Shown: positions 1-7,658 of the stretch, one piece after another
Layout: the number at the start of each line of letters is the position of its first letter
Position numbering within the stretch: position 1 is the stretch's first letter
From: CAYZNE01 sp964461035
Lineage (GTDB): Archaea > Nanobdellota > Nanobdellia > Woesearchaeales > CAYZNE01
Assembly (NCBI GenBank): GCA_964461035.1
Contig: CAYWRI010000020.1
Coordinates: 1 to 23,959 of the forward strand
DNA: 23,959 nt
Reading direction: 5' to 3'
Made by a program: the position numbers and the translations under genes
The notes under the pieces: model-generated
What the model was told of the DNA's origin: nothing
What the model saw: the letters and a program-made list of their open reading frames with translations, nothing else
Database searches by the model: none

Positions 1-405
1 AGGTATATGACTTGTAAACCATTTTTATTAAACCTTAGAAAAACTCTTATTGTTAAATATCTTGATACTTATGAATCAAATAAAGAACCCTTAGTTCTTA
101 TTTCACATTTTTGGAGTTTTGCAGACGCATTTGACAATTTTAACACAAAAACTTATTTTGATTCTTTTTTTCATGAAATAAATTCAAGAGATTTTTGGAT
201 AACAACCATGCACGAATATGTTGAATGGAAAAAAAATATGGCTTCAGTAAATTACGATCTTGAAGAAAGAGATTCTGAAGTTGTAATTGAATTTAATCAT
301 TGTTTATCTGGTTTAAGTTTTACTGTTTCTTCTGATAAAACAATCTTTAGCAACTGCGATATGTTTTGCCAAGATAGATTGTGCATAATTAAAGGTAGAA
401 GTTAA
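1..405 (+). CDS. C-terminal part of a possible polysaccharide deacetylase family protein (5' end outside window)
   Basis: The reading frame is open to the first base of the window (codons for R and Y precede the first ATG at position 7), so this is probably the tail of a longer gene rather than a complete 132-residue protein. The segment PLVLISHFWSFADAF, followed by a helix and then RDFWITTMHEYVEWKKN, resembles the C-terminal part of NodB-like polysaccharide deacetylases, where a histidine strand is followed by a 'what to do in the threshold' segment ending in an E..EW helix. The rest is beta-rich with four cysteines. The metal-binding Asp-His motifs expected near the N-terminus would lie upstream of the window and cannot be checked. 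It ends in TAA, 41 bases before the convergent stop of the ParA gene. The family call is tentative; coding status is likely. Confidence 0.45.
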   Translation, partial: RYMTCKPFLLNLRKTLIVKYLDTYESNKEPLVLISHFWSFADAFDNFNTKTYFDSFFHEINSRDFWITTMHEYVEWKKNMASVNYDLEERDSEVVIEFNHCLSGLSFTVSSDKTIFSNCDMFCQDRLCIIKGRS

Positions 406-448
406 TAACTAAAATTAATTTAAAAAATTAATAAATTAAGAAAAAGAT

Positions 449-1207
449 TTATGCACTATAACCCATAAAGTCAATCTTATTAACAATATCAAGATAGTCT
501 TTTGCAGCACGATTAAATTTTGCATATTCAAATATGCTTTTTCCAACCATTGGACTTTCTTTGAGTTTGCTACTAATTCTAACAGGCGGAGTAACAACAT
601 CTTTGTATTTTCTATTTAAGAATTTTAATGACTCCTTGCATATTTTATTTCTTCTATCAAATAATGTTGGAACAACTGCAGTAATTTTAAGATCGTGTTC
701 AAAAACTTCATTTATAGTTTCAACAGCTTTGTACATTTTTTGTAATGCATCAAGTCCTAGAAAATCTGTGCTAACAGGAATTATTGCTTCTTTTGCAAAT
801 AAAAGTGCGTTTTGATTTAACAATCCTAGAGACGGAGGACAATCAAGAAGAACATAATCATAATTTGATTCTTTAAGTTCTTTTAATTTTCTGATTAGAG
901 TCATTTCTCGACCAACAAAACCTGTCATGACAATCTCTGCTTTTTCAAGAGTTTCTTTACTCGTAATTATATGAAGATTTTCATTCACTTTTGTAATACA
1001 ATCTTTATATGTGATGTCTTTATCGACGAGTAAATTGTACATATCTCTCTCTGATCTTTTATTAAAACAAGTTCCAAGATTGCCTTGTGCATCAAGATCA
1101 AGAACAAGAACTTTTTTACCCATGTTTGCAAGTCCTGCAGCTAAGTTTACTGCCGTGGTCGTCTTTCCGACACCACCTTTTTGATTTATTATCGCTATTT
1201 TCCTCAT
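449..1207 (-). CDS. parA: ParA/Soj-type P-loop ATPase
   Basis: A 252-residue ParA/Soj-family ATPase. Visible motifs are the deviant Walker A KGGVGKTT (residues 10-17), the A' motif VLDLDAQGN (about 36-44), the Walker B strand LLDCPPS and the conserved PVSTDFLGLDAL. These proteins bind DNA non-specifically as ATP dimers and position chromosomes, plasmids or other cargo with a partner protein. I chose the ATG at 1207 over the longer in-frame start at 1234: a strong GGTGATG ribosome binding site (1211-1219) lies just upstream, and the N-terminus then matches the family (MRKIAIINQKGG). A TATA box at 1241-1250 would give a leader of about 12 nt. No ParB, CopG or other partner gene is adjacent, so it is an orphan ParA; the inverted repeats upstream (1332-1465) might be its target site, which is inference. 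Confidence 0.93.
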   Translation of the reverse strand: MRKIAIINQKGGVGKTTTAVNLAAGLANMGKKVLVLDLDAQGNLGTCFNKRSERDMYNLLVDKDITYKDCITKVNENLHIITSKETLEKAEIVMTGFVGREMTLIRKLKELKESNYDYVLLDCPPSLGLLNQNALLFAKEAIIPVSTDFLGLDALQKMYKAVETINEVFEHDLKITAVVPTLFDRRNKICKESLKFLNRKYKDVVTPPVRISSKLKESPMVGKSIFEYAKFNRAAKDYLDIVNKIDFMGYSA

Positions 1208-1240
1208 AAACACATCACCACATAATGGGTACACACTAGG

Positions 1241-1250
1241 TTATATATAA
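1241..1250 (-). promoter_or_regulatory. TATA box of the parA gene
   Basis: TTATATATAA, a perfect palindrome, is centred about 38 nt upstream of the parA ATG at 1207. Transcription would start near 1219-1220, just before the GGTGATG ribosome binding site, giving a short leader. Confidence 0.6.
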
Positions 1251-1331
1251 GTCTTACGTTACTTTAGGACTAGACTTTGTTTTATTTGATTCGCAAAAAA
1301 GCCAATACTATAACCCCTGCAAAATCAATGA

Positions 1332-1465
1332 TTTTTGAAATCAAAAACATAGTTTTGGGTCATTATTAGTTTTCAACTAATAATAAATTAAAAACATAGT
1401 TAGTCATGCTAACGCATAAATCAAAAATATGTTATTTTTGGTCATTATAATAAATCGAAGATTTA
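1332..1465. repeat. Cluster of AT-rich perfect inverted repeats upstream of parA
   Basis: Four perfect inverted repeats lie within 134 bases: 1332-1347 (7-bp arms), 1362-1384 (10-bp arms ATTATTAGTT/AACTAATAAT with a TTC loop), 1422-1440 (8-bp arms CAAAAATA/TATTTTTG) and 1451-1465 (6-bp arms TAAATC/GATTTA). A fifth short one is at 1399-1413 (GTTAG/CTAAC). The blocks at 1341-1369 and 1421-1450 are also imperfect direct repeats of each other (ATCAAAAA ... TTTTGGGTCATTAT against TTTTTGGTCATTAT). No gene is seen here. The array could be a binding site for a partition or regulatory protein, or fossil repeats; the sequence alone does not decide. Confidence 0.55.
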
Positions 1466-1562
1466 GGTTGGGGGGGATGTCATTCTGTCTGTTTTTTCAG
1501 TCTATTGTGAAATCCCCTATTTCTGAAGAAAGATTTATATTGCAATTCCCCGACGATAAGTA

Positions 1563-1668
1563 ATATGGGCAAACATCATATATCAAAGAGGTTTTACAAT
1601 AAATATAATAATTGATAAACATAAAGGTTGCGGATTTTTGGGCTATTATGAAACCCTTTACTTTTTTT
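1563..1668 (+). ncRNA. Possible short transcript between parA and the DUF333 gene
   Basis: On the plus strand a TATA-like TTTATATT (1534-1541) is followed about 26 nt later by an ATG (1564) that opens a 16-codon frame (MGKHHISKRF...) ending in TGA at 1612-1614. A weak stem pairing AAAGG near 1623 with CCTTT near 1655 comes next, then a T7 run at 1662-1668 of the kind that ends archaeal transcripts. This could be a small RNA, a leaderless micro-ORF, or chance in AT-rich DNA. Otherwise the 1251-1698 stretch holds no recognisable gene; a G7 run at 1470-1476 can pair with ATCCCC at 1512-1517. Confidence 0.2.
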
Positions 1669-1698
1669 GTATTTTATACTTTGATTTTTAAAATAATA

Positions 1699-2445
1699 TT
1701 AATTGAATAAGTTGTCTAACCAACTAAATAATTTTTGAAATAGATTTTCATTATTCCCTTTTCTTTTTAAAGAATTCAATGCAATTTGGCATTCACGACT
1801 TTTTGAATCAATGCATTTACAATCAATATCATCTGTATGAATACATTCTGAGTAACATTTTCCATCATATATGCATTGTAAATCTCTTTTTTCAGTGACT
1901 TTAAAGTTATGAATGTTTGTTTTTTCACAATCTAAATCTTCTATTAATTTACAATCTAAATCACAAATATTGTCTTTGATGCCGTCACAATAACCATCTT
2001 CTGAACCAGATTTACAATCCTTTGGACAAATTTCAAAATTTTCTCCAACATTACAAACATTATCTCCACAAACACTTTCTTTGAAGTTTAAATTCATTAG
2101 TTTAGTTGGTTCTTGTATTTCTTTATTTTCATTGTCTATACAAATAGAACATTCATTTGAATATATTGAAGAACACTTTTCAGAATTTTTTATTGTTTTT
2201 GTTCCATAACCATTTTCAGAACAATAATTAAATTCTGTTCCAACTTTACCTTTTAGAAAATCCCACGCATTAACGCTAGTTCCATCGGGCAAATCACAAA
2301 TACCAATTTCTCCTTCAGCTGTTTTTTGAATGGAAAAAGTATATCCGCTTTCTTGACAATAAATGACTGATGGATTTCTAATAGCGTTCACACAAGATGT
2401 AAGAAATATTATCATTAATATTGATATAATAATTTTTTTTTCCAT
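1699..2445 (-). CDS. Secreted DUF333-domain Cys-rich protein
   Basis: A 248-residue protein with an N-terminal hydrophobic signal (about residues 4-20) ending in LTSCVNA, which could be a lipoprotein-type or ordinary cleavage site. Residues about 24-80 resemble the DUF333 domain: NPSVIYCQESGY ... GICDLPDGTSVNAWDFLKGKV followed by YCSENGYGT. The next part is Cys-rich with SVCGDNVCNVGENFEICPKDC-type spacing (position about 125-146), common in exported archaeal proteins and probably disulfide- or metal-stabilised. Function is unknown. The ATG at 2445 lies one base after the stop codon of the cysteine-protease gene (2447-2449), and its ribosome binding site (GTGAG) sits in the last codons of that gene, so the two are probably co-translated. 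Both are predicted to act outside the cell. The signal and DUF333 calls are good; a role as a partner of the protease is inference. Confidence 0.75.
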   Translation of the reverse strand: MEKKIIISILMIIFLTSCVNAIRNPSVIYCQESGYTFSIQKTAEGEIGICDLPDGTSVNAWDFLKGKVGTEFNYCSENGYGTKTIKNSEKCSSIYSNECSICIDNENKEIQEPTKLMNLNFKESVCGDNVCNVGENFEICPKDCKSGSEDGYCDGIKDNICDLDCKLIEDLDCEKTNIHNFKVTEKRDLQCIYDGKCYSECIHTDDIDCKCIDSKSRECQIALNSLKRKGNNENLFQKLFSWLDNLFN

Positions 2446-2446
2446 T

Positions 2447-5208
2447 TTAACTCACAAAGTAAGATGATCCTAAACCAAAATGACAATTTCCATATGCTAT
2501 TTTTCCATATCCATTTTCATTCCATGAAGGACCCCAACTATTTTTTATTATCCAATAGCCTCCTTCAGGTAAAGTTGAGTCATCTTGATATCCTACTAAA
2601 ACGATTGCATGACCATTATTAAAATATTCATCACATCTTCCAATCCCTTGATTATCAAATTGCATGCCACTCCAAGTCATTGAAACTTCTAAAGGACCAT
2701 AAGTGTTAAGTGCATTTTTTAAGTATGATTCAGAATTAATTTTACCATAATTATTTATAGTATATCTTTCAGAATTAATAGGATATGAACAAGGAACATT
2801 AGCTGCCACATAAGGAAAAGATTCCTCAAAAATTATTCCCGTATTATTTACATAACTAATTCCTACACTTTGACTTGCTCCTCCACAATCACCATTAGGT
2901 GCACAGGATACTAATTCTTGTTCAGATAAATCAATGTCTAAAAATGCATTATTATTTAATATATTATTTTGTGATTCTACTAAGCCTAGAGTTGCAAATG
3001 CCCAACAAGAACCGCAAGAACCTTGATTTTTGACAGATGTCATCCAATTTTGTTCATTAACATTTCTCCAATCAAAATTAGGGGGAATTTCTTCAAGTAA
3101 GCATAATCCATCACAGCAAGAAGAAAATAGCCAATCTCCTGTTTGAGGATAAGAGCCATAACAAATTGTTTCTGTTTCAGAACACATCGTTCCTCCAATA
3201 TATTCACAATATTCCTGTCCTTCATGCACTGTCCAAATTCCATTTTCGCAAATTTCAATAAGATTATCGTTAGGATTCAAGTCTATAATTAATGGTGTGT
3301 TGTCAATCATATCCACTTCATCATCGCAATTATTATCTATTCCATCACAAACTTCAGGAGCATCTGGAAATATTGATTCATTATTATCATCACAATCAAG
3401 TTCTTCTAAAAAAGAATCACAAATATTTGCATTATTAAAACCATCTCCATCATTATCGCATATTATTCCAGATGGACATCCACAATAACTACAATAATTA
3501 ATTAATTCTCCTCCATAACAATATAATGGTTCTGTTTCAGAACATTCGCCGTCCATTGTTCCATCGTAGCAGGTTGTTTGGTTTGTTTGGTTGTTTTCTT
3601 GGTTGCATTTTCCTTGGTTGCATCCGTTTTGGCAGGTTTTTAATTCTGAGATGTAGTTGTTGTTTTCGTAATTGTTGGGTTGGCAGTAGTATTCGAGTAG
3701 TAGTGTTTGGTTGATGCATGTGTCTGTGTGGTTGTATGTTAGTGTTGTTTGGTTTTGTGTTTGTGTGCATCCGTAGGTGTTTCCTTGTGTGTAGTAATTT
3801 TGGCCGTTATCAGTATCGTAGCAGGTTGTTTGGTTTGTTTGGTTGTTTTCTTGGTTGCATTTTCCTTGGTTGCATCCGTTTTGGCAGNNNNNNNNNNNNN
3901 NNNNNNNNNNNNNNNNNNNNNNNNNNNNNNNNNNNNNNNNNNNNNNNNNNNNNNNNNNNNNNNNNNNNNNNNNNNNNNNNNNNNNNNGTTTGTTTGGTTG
4001 TTTTCTTGGTTGCATTTTCCTTGGTTGCATCCGTTTTGGCAGTAAATATTTGTTTCTGATCTGAGTATTCCTCCTGTTCCATTTGGTCCGTCGGGGTTGC
4101 AGTACCATTCGTATAAGTGTGTTTCATCTTTGCAAAAATCTGATTCAGTTTTTCTACTCCAATGAATTCCATTCCATTGAGAAACATAAACTTCTCCTAA
4201 AACATTATAATTTATTCCATTATCTGTTTCATAGCAATTTGAGCACATATTAGTTTCAATATTACAAATTTTATTTGAAGGACAATCAGTGTTATTTGCG
4301 CAAGATTGATTTAAAGGTTCATGTTCTTGGTTGCATTTTCCTTGGTTGCATCCGTTTTGGCAGGTTTTTAATTCTGAGATGTAGTTGTTGTTTTCGTAAT
4401 TGTTGGGTTGGCAGTAGTATTCGAGTAGTAGTGTTTGGTTGATGCATGTGTCTGTGTGGTTGTATGTTAGTGTTGTTTGGTTTTGTGTTTGTGTGCATCC
4501 GTAGGTGTTTCCTTGTGTGTAGTAATTTTGGCCGTTATCAGTATCGTAGCAGGTTGTTTGGTTTGTTTGGTTGTTTTCTTGGTTGCATTTTCCTTGGTTG
4601 CATCCATTTTGGCAGTAAATATTTGTTTCTGATCTGAGTATTCCTCCCGTTCCATTTGGTCCGTCGGGGTTGCAGTACCATTCGTATAAGTGTGTTTCAT
4701 CTCTGCAAAAATCTTCTTTTGAATAATTATTTCCACTTTTAGAATATATCAAAGTTCCTTGTTGAAAGTGATTTTTTCCACCATCCGTATCTGAGCAGAA
4801 ATCATCATTTTGAGTTTTTATTCTGCAATTTTTATCAATATTTTGAGTAAACATATTTACTTCTTTAGAAATTTCTTCTTTAATTGTCTTTGCGTTTTTT
4901 TCAAATAGGTCTATACTAGTGTCGCTAGTAAAAACATTTAATTTTAGTTTTGTGTTGGTTTTTAGTTTATTGACTTCTTTTTCGAAACAAAGTTTATCAA
5001 AATCATTTAGTTTTGATTCATAATTGTTTATATGCGTTTCAACATTTGAAAGAATTTCTTCAGAAAATAATTCGACTTCATTTGTCGATCCAGTATATTT
5101 AATTGCTTGACCTGTAGAGCAACCGGTGATAACTATAGATACAATTATAATTAGAAATAAACTGACAATCACGTTACTTTTAAACTTCAAATTTAATATC
5201 TTTAACAC
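2447..5208 (-). CDS. Exported papain-family (C1A) cysteine protease with repeated Cys/Asn-rich modules, interrupted by an assembly gap
   Basis: I read one gene here. Gene finders will split it, because the 100-N gap (3888-3987) is not a multiple of three. The N-terminus has a hydrophobic segment ending in a lipobox-like VITGC (residues about 16-30). Then come about 130 residues of helical sequence and alternating modules, one type with YDTDNGQNYY..QGN and one with DETHLYEWYCNPDG, each ending in CQNGCNQGKCNQE. After the gap another module is followed by a MopE-type acidic stretch (DCDDNNESIFPDAPEVCDGIDNNCD), which in related proteins binds metal. The C-terminal ~215 residues are a papain fold: NQGSCGSCWAF carries the catalytic Cys (near 3010), NGHAIVLVGY the His (near 2610) and IIKNSWGPSWNENGYG the Asn (near 2540). 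The start is uncertain: the given one is a GTG sitting inside AAAAGGTG. True length is unknown because of the gap. Confidence 0.85.
3596..3887 (-). repeat. Protease module repeat A, copy next to the gap
   Basis: This 292-base block matches 4324-4615 with a constant offset of 728 and one mismatch seen by eye (CCG against CCA near the end). It encodes the module with YDTDNGQNYYTQGN and the CQNGCNQGKCNQE linker. Confidence 0.9.
3888..3987. other. Scaffold gap (100 N)
   Basis: Exactly 100 unknown bases, a conventional placeholder length, sit between two copies of the protease repeat. The real length is unknown, and the reading frame changes across it. The gap is most likely caused by the near-identical repeats on both sides. 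Confidence 0.98.
3988..4140 (-). repeat. Protease module repeat B, copy next to the gap
   Basis: This 153-base block matches 4561-4713 at a constant offset of 573 with about three mismatches. It encodes DETHLYEWYCNPDGPNGTGG and the CQNGCNQGKCNQE linker. Confidence 0.9.
4324..4615 (-). repeat. Protease module repeat A, N-terminal copy
   Basis: This is the partner of 3596-3887. Its last ~55 bases overlap the start of repeat B (4561-4713), because both module types end in the same Cys-rich linker. Confidence 0.9.
4561..4713 (-). repeat. Protease module repeat B, N-terminal copy
   Basis: This is the partner of 3988-4140. On the coding strand the repeated part prefers C-ending codons and is poor in stop codons, while the sequence just upstream (4714-5208) prefers A/T-ending codons. 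Confidence 0.9.
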
Positions 5209-5269
5209 CTTTTATTACTTAGCTTACCATACTTAATTATATTAAATGTATTTGTTATCTTAGTAACGC

Positions 5270-5281
5270 ATATATATATAT
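5270..5281 (-). promoter_or_regulatory. Candidate TATA region of the protease gene
   Basis: An alternating AT run (5270-5281) lies 62-73 nt upstream of the assigned GTG. A second AT-rich box at 5234-5248 would instead place the transcript start within a few bases of 5208. Which one is used cannot be decided. Confidence 0.35.
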
Positions 5282-5348
5282 CTTTCGTTTTTTTTTTGGG
5301 TGTGTCCCTTTTAAAAAAAATCAATCAGAAAGTGGCTTTTCAGAAGAC

Positions 5349-5463
5349 AAAAAAAGAACAGGCGGGAAACTTGGACAGAAAAGATCTGATAGAATATACA
5401 CTGCAAACATTCTCACATGATTATGGCACAAAATATGTTTGCTAGCAAACTAATTCTGTTTCA
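5349..5463 (-). ncRNA. Candidate structured small RNA, about 115 nt
   Basis: On the minus strand, a TATA box (5483-5494, AAATATATAAAC) predicts a start near 5463. The two ends of the predicted transcript are complementary: plus-strand 5351-5370 (with AACAGGCGGGAAAC) pairs with 5458-5477 (with GTTTCACCACCTGTT), interrupted by one bulge and one mismatch. An internal perfect palindrome GTTTGCTAGCAAAC (5437-5450) can form a second hairpin. A T7 run on the minus strand (5355-5349) would end transcription. No protein longer than nine codons is seen. It does not match tRNA, 5S, SRP, RNase P or C/D-box patterns I can recognise. The rest of 5220-5690 holds no gene; 5623-5628 and 5655-5660 (GGGTGT/ACACCC) can form another stem. 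Confidence 0.35.
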
Positions 5464-5701
5464 CCACCTGTTTTTTCATAAAGTTTATATATTTCCTCAT
5501 CTTTAGTGATATTAATATGAATAAATACGTCAATAAACGAATATTGAATTGGAATGTATTTAGCATATGCTCTATTCTATGTATTTTCAAACGTACACTG
5601 ACCGTTACTTGTTAAAGATCAGGGGTGTGTTTTATTTTTCTGTGAATCTTTTTAACACCCTAATTGAAAAGTATAGATTGTAGAATAAAAAGGTGAAAAA
5701 A

Positions 5702-6076
5702 ATGAATGCCGTACAAAGAACAGAACAAGATGTAGTGCATGTTGAAGAAGCGTATCCTCAAGTTACAAGTACAGTAACCTTAGAAGATGAGTCTTTTTCA
5801 GAGAATGAATTTTTAGATTTTATTTTAGAAGAAAACACCTTTGAAATACTTATGGATGAATTCATTAGAGCCAAATGTTCTCTTTTTGAATTTTACGGTA
5901 GACCTTGTTGGAGTTTAAGCTCTTCAGAATTAGAAAGATTGATGCAAGGATTATTTAGATTGCAAGAATTATTAGAAGAACTAAAATACACTAATGTATC
6001 TTTGTCAATCATAGAAAAATATTCCCTTGACTTTCAAATTGTGCTTTGCAATCTTGATCTCGAGGGCATTATGTAA
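5702..6076 (+). CDS. Small acidic protein of unknown function
   Basis: A 124-residue protein that I do not recognise. It is acidic in the first half (runs such as EDESFSENEF) and mostly helical, with LERLMQGLFRLQELLEELKY as a likely amphipathic helix in the middle. It has three cysteines and no signal peptide or membrane segment. I prefer the ATG at 5702 over the in-frame GTG at 5693, because the GTG is part of the AAGGTGA ribosome binding site (5690-5696) five bases before the ATG. A possible TATA box (5667-5678) would start transcription close to the ATG, so how it is expressed is ambiguous. It stands alone on the plus strand and is followed directly by a hairpin terminator (6091-6109). Confidence 0.7.
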   Translation: MNAVQRTEQDVVHVEEAYPQVTSTVTLEDESFSENEFLDFILEENTFEILMDEFIRAKCSLFEFYGRPCWSLSSSELERLMQGLFRLQELLEELKYTNVSLSIIEKYSLDFQIVLCNLDLEGIM

Positions 6077-6090
6077 TTTTTTATTATGTT

Positions 6091-6109
6091 TGCAGGGGTT
6101 AGCCCTGCA
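6091..6109 (+). terminator. Hairpin terminator after the small acidic gene
   Basis: TGCAGGG/CCCTGCA forms a perfect 7-bp stem with a GTTAG loop, followed by TTTTAT, 15 bases past the stop codon. It could also act for the minus-strand ATP-grasp gene, which ends at 6165. Confidence 0.55.
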
Positions 6110-6164
6110 TTTTATATAACTAGATTAGTTATACCTTTTATTTATTTTATCTGAGGAATAAAAA

Positions 6165-7496
6165 TTACATATTTCTTATCATTTCTTCTCTTTCTAAATG
6201 ATAATCTTCTATTCCTTTAACCAAGTTTTGTTTTGCAAGTCTCATGTGTTTAGCTATGGGATATTCTTCTAATATGCTTTTTGCATCTTCATTAGAAATT
6301 TTATTATTTTTCATAATCGTATTGGGAAAATCTTTTTCTAACCAATCTTTTAAATCTTGATAATCATCAGTTACTGCATATGCACTTGCTGCAACAATAG
6401 ATTTATTTACTAGAATAATATCTTGTAGTTGACCTTCTTTAAATTCATTTTTGAATTTTTCTAAATCTATATTTAATGCATGATCATTTTCTGGACTTAT
6501 TCCTAAAACCCAGTAAAATATCTTTTTCTCATCAGTGTTTTCAAGTATGTTTTCCCAATCAACTTTTTCTTGTTTAAAGAATTTATCATATGGATTAAAA
6601 CCAAATGCGTAGTGTGGTAGTTGAGCTAAACCGTATCCTCCAAACCTATTAAGATTTAATTCAATTGGCATGATGTGTTTATCTTTTTTAGGATTGTATC
6701 TGAATTCTAAATGTAACATTAATCCTTTTAATTCTTTCATTTCAGGATTTTTTATCATTTCTCTAAGAAAAAATTCTGATGTAGGTAAGAAGTCTGACAT
6801 AATTTTTTTAGAAGTATAATAAACTCTGTCTGAAACATCATTTTCATCTTTAAATGGATGACAATAAATTCCGGTTATTACTGGTTCACCATTATCAGTA
6901 ATAAACGCATCAACGGCATATTCATCACCATCAAAAAAATCACATAAAACCCAATTACTAGAATCTACAACTGCTTTAGAAAAGATTTCTTCACCTTGCT
7001 CTGCAGATTCAATTGCCGAATTTATTGCATTTTTCATTTCACTTTCGTTTTTAACTATTTCAACACCCTTACTTCCAAATCCTACTGCAACTTGAATAAC
7101 AAAGGGTTTACCAGGATATTTTATATTTTTCAATTCTTCTTTAGTCACTGAATCAAACCAAATATCATCATAATTTGGAATTTTTTTAACAAGTTTTCTG
7201 AATAATATTTTATCTTTGAATTTCTTCAAAGTTCTAAGAGCAGGAACATCAACATTTTGTTCGATAATATCCCTTGATCTTTCTTCTAATGTGAATAAAA
7301 ATTTTATATTTGGTTCTTGTATTACTTTTTTGAATTCTTCTTGAGTTAACTTTTTAATTTTTTTATTGTTCCAAATTTCTGGAGCAATATCTTCATAAAC
7401 ATAAATCTCTTTTTCAGAATTCTCTACTAATGCTGGAATTAATGTTTGAGATAATGTAAAGTCATAACTTGGCAAAACTATTATTTTTTCATTCAT
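6165..7496 (-). CDS. ATP-grasp superfamily ligase
   Basis: A 443-residue cytosolic protein. Residues about 1-110 form a Rossmann-like pre-ATP-grasp domain (IIVLPSYDF start). The ATP-grasp core follows: KPFVIQVAVGFGSKGVEIVKN is the glycine-rich ATP loop (about 130-150), DEYAVDAFITDNGEPVITGIY a central strand pair, and LHLEFRYN followed by PIELNLNRFGG carries the acidic and Asn residues that bind Mg-ATP (about 260-290). Such enzymes join a carboxylate to an amine or thiol through an acyl phosphate. The layout resembles carboxylate-amine ligases of the carnosine-synthase/biotin-carboxylase-like group, but the substrate cannot be read from the sequence. The ATG at 7496 is 25 nt from a TATA box (7517-7526), so the message is probably leaderless. 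It stands alone, with no co-directional neighbour within 100 bases to suggest a pathway. Confidence 0.8.
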   Translation of the reverse strand: MNEKIIVLPSYDFTLSQTLIPALVENSEKEIYVYEDIAPEIWNNKKIKKLTQEEFKKVIQEPNIKFLFTLEERSRDIIEQNVDVPALRTLKKFKDKILFRKLVKKIPNYDDIWFDSVTKEELKNIKYPGKPFVIQVAVGFGSKGVEIVKNESEMKNAINSAIESAEQGEEIFSKAVVDSSNWVLCDFFDGDEYAVDAFITDNGEPVITGIYCHPFKDENDVSDRVYYTSKKIMSDFLPTSEFFLREMIKNPEMKELKGLMLHLEFRYNPKKDKHIMPIELNLNRFGGYGLAQLPHYAFGFNPYDKFFKQEKVDWENILENTDEKKIFYWVLGISPENDHALNIDLEKFKNEFKEGQLQDIILVNKSIVAASAYAVTDDYQDLKDWLEKDFPNTIMKNNKISNEDAKSILEEYPIAKHMRLAKQNLVKGIEDYHLEREEMIRNM

Positions 7497-7516
7497 TTCT
7501 ACTAAGAATTATTAAC

Positions 7517-7526
7517 TATTTAAATA
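7517..7526 (-). promoter_or_regulatory. TATA box of the ATP-grasp gene
   Basis: The palindrome TATTTAAATA is centred 25-26 nt upstream of the ATG at 7496, the spacing expected for a leaderless archaeal transcript. Confidence 0.6.
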
Positions 7527-7658
7527 TTTTTTTAATAAGTTTCCTAAGAAAACAAATAATTAAAATTATGTATTTTGGCTGAGCTATTTTTAATTGTCAG
7601 ATTATTAAGATACACATACTTTTCAGAGGTTAACTTACCCTATTTTCAAATCCGTAAA

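Noticed and set aside
534..815. 93-residue plus-strand ORF
   Set aside because: It lies entirely antisense to the well-supported ParA gene.
2447..4108. 553-residue ORF on the minus strand starting MVLQPRRTKW
   Set aside because: Its first ~40 residues upstream of the gap are an out-of-frame translation of the repeat; only the part after the gap is real, and it belongs to the single protease gene.
3596..4713. CRISPR array or satellite repeats
   Set aside because: Repeat units are long (150-290 bases), few, not separated by unique spacers of constant size, and translate in frame with the protease gene.
3526..4736. Several open frames on both strands through the repeat region (for example 3718-4059 plus and 4467-4736 minus)
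   Set aside because: They are shadows: the coding strand is A/C-rich and poor in stop codons in all frames, and the plus-strand products are low-complexity Leu/Phe/Val/Cys-rich sequences.
5341..5480. SRP RNA, RNase P RNA or a tRNA in the long gap
   Set aside because: None of their conserved stems or loops could be found; only an unassigned structured-RNA candidate remains.
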